From NCBI GenBank assembly GCA_002389505.1, contig DGPA01000024.1, forward strand, positions 1 through 7,737: DNA of 7,737 nucleotides. Direction: 5' to 3'. The notes under the pieces were generated by a model. It had not been told where the DNA came from. It did not search any database and was given only the letters and a program-made list of their open reading frames with translations. Positions within the stretch are counted from its first letter, which is position 1, and each line of letters starts with the position of its first letter. The position numbers were made by a program, and so were the translations under genes. This document shows, one piece after another, positions 6,291 through 7,737 of the stretch. This DNA comes from Halieaceae bacterium UBA4452 (GTDB lineage Bacteria; Pseudomonadota; Gammaproteobacteria; Pseudomonadales; Halieaceae).

Positions 6291-6782
6291 CTAGGGGGTA
6301 TCCGTAAGGGGTAGGGGTAAGAGCAAGACAACCGCATGGCTGGCAATCCCCTCCTCGCGACCAACAGCCCCCAAACGCTCTGTGGTGGTCGCTTTCACGT
6401 TAATATTGCAGACATCCGTACTCACATCAGAGGCGATATGTGCCCTCATAGCATCAATGCGGCTCGCCAAACGCGGTTGCTGGGCAATAACCGTGATGTC
6501 GATATTAGCAATCTGAAATCCCTCGGCAGTGACTTTCACCATGACTTCACGCAGTAAATGTCGACTATCAGCACCTCGCCACGCTTGGTCGGAATCAGGG
6601 AAATGTCGGCCAATATCACCTAGCGCCGCAGCGCCCAGAAGCGCGTCGCACAGTGCATGCAGCACCACATCGCCGTCGGAATGGGCGATCAAACCACGCG
6701 CAAAGGGGATTTTTTCTCCACCTAACATAACGTGGTCACCATCACCAAATGCATGGACGTCAAAGCCGTGGCCGATTCGCAT
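6291..6782 (-). CDS. ispF: 2-C-methyl-D-erythritol 2,4-cyclodiphosphate synthase
   Basis: IspF closes CDP-methylerythritol 2-phosphate to the cyclodiphosphate and releases CMP, in the MEP route to isoprenoids; it works as a homotrimer with zinc. The protein has 163 residues (E. coli: 159). The ATG at 6782 is chosen because it gives MRIGHGFDVHAFG, the normal family start. A TTG at 6791 in the same frame overlaps the ispD stop (TTGA) and adds three residues. GAGGG (plus strand 6796-6800) is slightly close to the TTG (4 bases) and slightly far from the ATG (13 bases), so the start is not settled. Metal ligands Asp8, His10 and His42 are in the E. coli positions, as are HSDGD (34-38) and the nucleotide-binding block NVKATTTERLG. 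It follows ispD directly and is not fused to it. Confidence 0.96.
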   Translation of the reverse strand: MRIGHGFDVHAFGDGDHVMLGGEKIPFARGLIAHSDGDVVLHALCDALLGAAALGDIGRHFPDSDQAWRGADSRHLLREVMVKVTAEGFQIANIDITVIAQQPRLASRIDAMRAHIASDVSTDVCNINVKATTTERLGAVGREEGIASHAVVLLLPLPLTDTP

Positions 6783-6787
6783 AGTAG

Positions 6788-7489
6788 TCAACCCACCCTC
6801 AATTGTGACTGCAGATACATTTCCGCTAGCGTTAAATCTTCCGCGACCGTTATCTTTATGTTACAGGCAGAACCTGCCACGACGTGGACGGAAAAGTCAC
6901 CGCTTTCCATTGCACTGGCTTCATCAGTAATCACATCGCCGCGGGCGAGACAGGATGCCAATGCTGCACGTAATTCGTGTAGACGGAACATCTGCGGCGT
7001 CTGAGCCCGCCACAAATGAGCGCGATCTAGCGTCCCGACGATTTGACCTTTATTGTCCACCTGTTTGATGGTGTCGACACTCGGTTCAGCCAAAATAGCA
7101 CCGCAGCGGTGTTCATTGACGTAGCCAATCAGTCGTTCTAAATCGAGCAGGGGTAAGCAAGGTCGCGCCGCATCATGGACAATGACCCAATCCTCAGCCT
7201 GTGCTCGTGTCGTCAGCGCGTTGAGACCAGATAACACTGAATCGGCTCGCTCCGCGCCGCCTGAAACCGTCGACACACGAGGATTATTTAGGCTAGGAAC
7301 TGTTGCTGTGTATTCATCGCTAGGGTCAAGGGCAACGACGATACCGAGAATATCTGGGTGAGCTAGCAAACGTCGGAGCGTATGCTCCAATACCGCTTCT
7401 CCAGCAATAGTCGCGTATTGTTTAGGCACCTCGCTGGCCATACGACGACTGGCGCCTGCAGCCGGCACTACCGCCCACAGCCCCATCAT
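6788..7489 (-). CDS. ispD: 2-C-methyl-D-erythritol 4-phosphate cytidylyltransferase
   Basis: IspD joins CTP and methylerythritol 4-phosphate to make CDP-methylerythritol, the third step of the MEP pathway. It has 233 residues (E. coli: 236). The nucleotide-binding loop AVVPAAGASRRM and PKQY are at the N-terminus, with the Arg and Lys that act in catalysis. SGGAERADSVLSGL, VHDAARPCL, the substrate arginine in LDRAHLWRAQTPQ, ITDEASAME and the lysine in NIKITVAEDL are all present. The gene starts ATGATG; the first ATG overlaps the ftsB stop (ATGA), and AGGG lies about 7 bases upstream, so coupling with ftsB is likely. Either ATG could be used. Confidence 0.96.
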   Translation of the reverse strand: MMGLWAVVPAAGASRRMASEVPKQYATIAGEAVLEHTLRRLLAHPDILGIVVALDPSDEYTATVPSLNNPRVSTVSGGAERADSVLSGLNALTTRAQAEDWVIVHDAARPCLPLLDLERLIGYVNEHRCGAILAEPSVDTIKQVDNKGQIVGTLDRAHLWRAQTPQMFRLHELRAALASCLARGDVITDEASAMESGDFSVHVVAGSACNIKITVAEDLTLAEMYLQSQLRVG

Positions 7490-7737
7490 GGTGGGTTCCC
7501 TGATTCAGCGGGATCAACGAACTGATAATACAGTTCGCCCTCCTTCACCAATCCCAAATCCTCTCGGGCGCGTTGTTCAATCACCAGATGACCATTTTGA
7601 AGCTCAAGAATTTGTTGCTCTAACTGGGCGTTGCGAGCCTGCAGCTGCGCATTTTTGGACTGCTCTTGCGCCATATTCGCCTGTAAACGCACGGCCTCAG
7701 CAATCCCACCCCCGGCCAACCAGAGCCGGTACTGCAG
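7486..7737 (-). CDS. ftsB: Cell division protein FtsB, 5' end outside the window
   Basis: FtsB is a single-pass inner-membrane protein that forms a complex with FtsL and FtsQ and helps activate septal peptidoglycan synthesis. The visible part is 83 residues plus the stop codon. The frame remains open to the window edge: codons at 7720-7737 read LQYRLW, the conserved end of the FtsB membrane helix, followed by L-AGGGIAE. The TTG at 7719 is therefore an internal leucine, not a start. A heptad-type coiled coil follows (LQANMAQEQSKNAQLQARN...LEQQILELQNG), then the FtsB signature EQRAREDLGLVKEGELYYQF and a short Pro-rich tail. Roughly 10-15 N-terminal residues are missing, judged from family length. 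It heads the operon as seen here; eno is the usual upstream neighbour, but that lies outside the window. Confidence 0.94.
   Translation of the reverse strand: MQYRLWLAGGGIAEAVRLQANMAQEQSKNAQLQARNAQLEQQILELQNGHLVIEQRAREDLGLVKEGELYYQFVDPAESGNPP

Noticed and set aside
6529..6930. 133-codon plus-strand ORF opposite ispF and ispD
   Set aside because: It is antisense to two intact MEP-pathway genes and has no recognisable domain.
7732..7737. Window ends exactly on CTGCAG (PstI site), possibly a cloning boundary
   Set aside because: The same hexamer occurs several times within the window, so ending on one is weak evidence, and the left end has no such site.

Overview
The window looks like chromosomal DNA from a gammaproteobacterium, most likely one of the marine or environmental lineages related to Pseudomonas, Cellvibrio or the NOR5/SAR92 groups. 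The evidence is the gene order: ftsB-ispD-ispF-pcm-(DUF368)-nlpD faces mutS-fdxA, which is the classic gammaproteobacterial 'mutS / rpoS-nlpD-pcm-surE' neighbourhood. The proteins are full length, with gammaproteobacterial motifs (MutS close to the E. coli protein, FdxA close to Azotobacter ferredoxin I). The lineage below class is inference. I see no mobile element, CRISPR array, tRNA or rRNA.

Plus strand, left part (1-3650): a small predicted lipoprotein gene with a BamE/SmpA-like flavour (101-580); then a 105-base gap that carries a tiny ORF (646-693) with a strong ribosome site, overlapping the mutS start; then mutS (686-3256), and the 7Fe ferredoxin gene fdxA (3327-3650). A 17-base inverted repeat lies over a possible promoter in front of fdxA. 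An imperfect terminator hairpin after fdxA is embedded in the end of the opposing nlpD gene.

Minus strand, right part (7737 down to 3701): a tightly packed operon of ftsB (5' end cut by the window edge), ispD, ispF, pcm, a DUF368/PopT-type membrane protein and nlpD. Most junctions overlap by 4 bases or abut, so translational coupling is likely. The genes share a theme. IspD and IspF make isoprenoid precursors, which are needed for undecaprenyl phosphate. The DUF368 protein belongs to a family implicated in returning undecaprenyl phosphate across the membrane. FtsB belongs to the core divisome and NlpD activates a septal amidase. Pcm is a protein-repair enzyme.

The most notable points are absences and small regulatory structure. 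rpoS, normally between nlpD and fdxA, is missing, with only 50 bases left between the stop codons. truD and surE, normally between ispF and pcm, are also missing. mutS has no ribosome site at normal spacing and seems to depend on an overlapping leader ORF. I did not find a clearly new multi-gene system.
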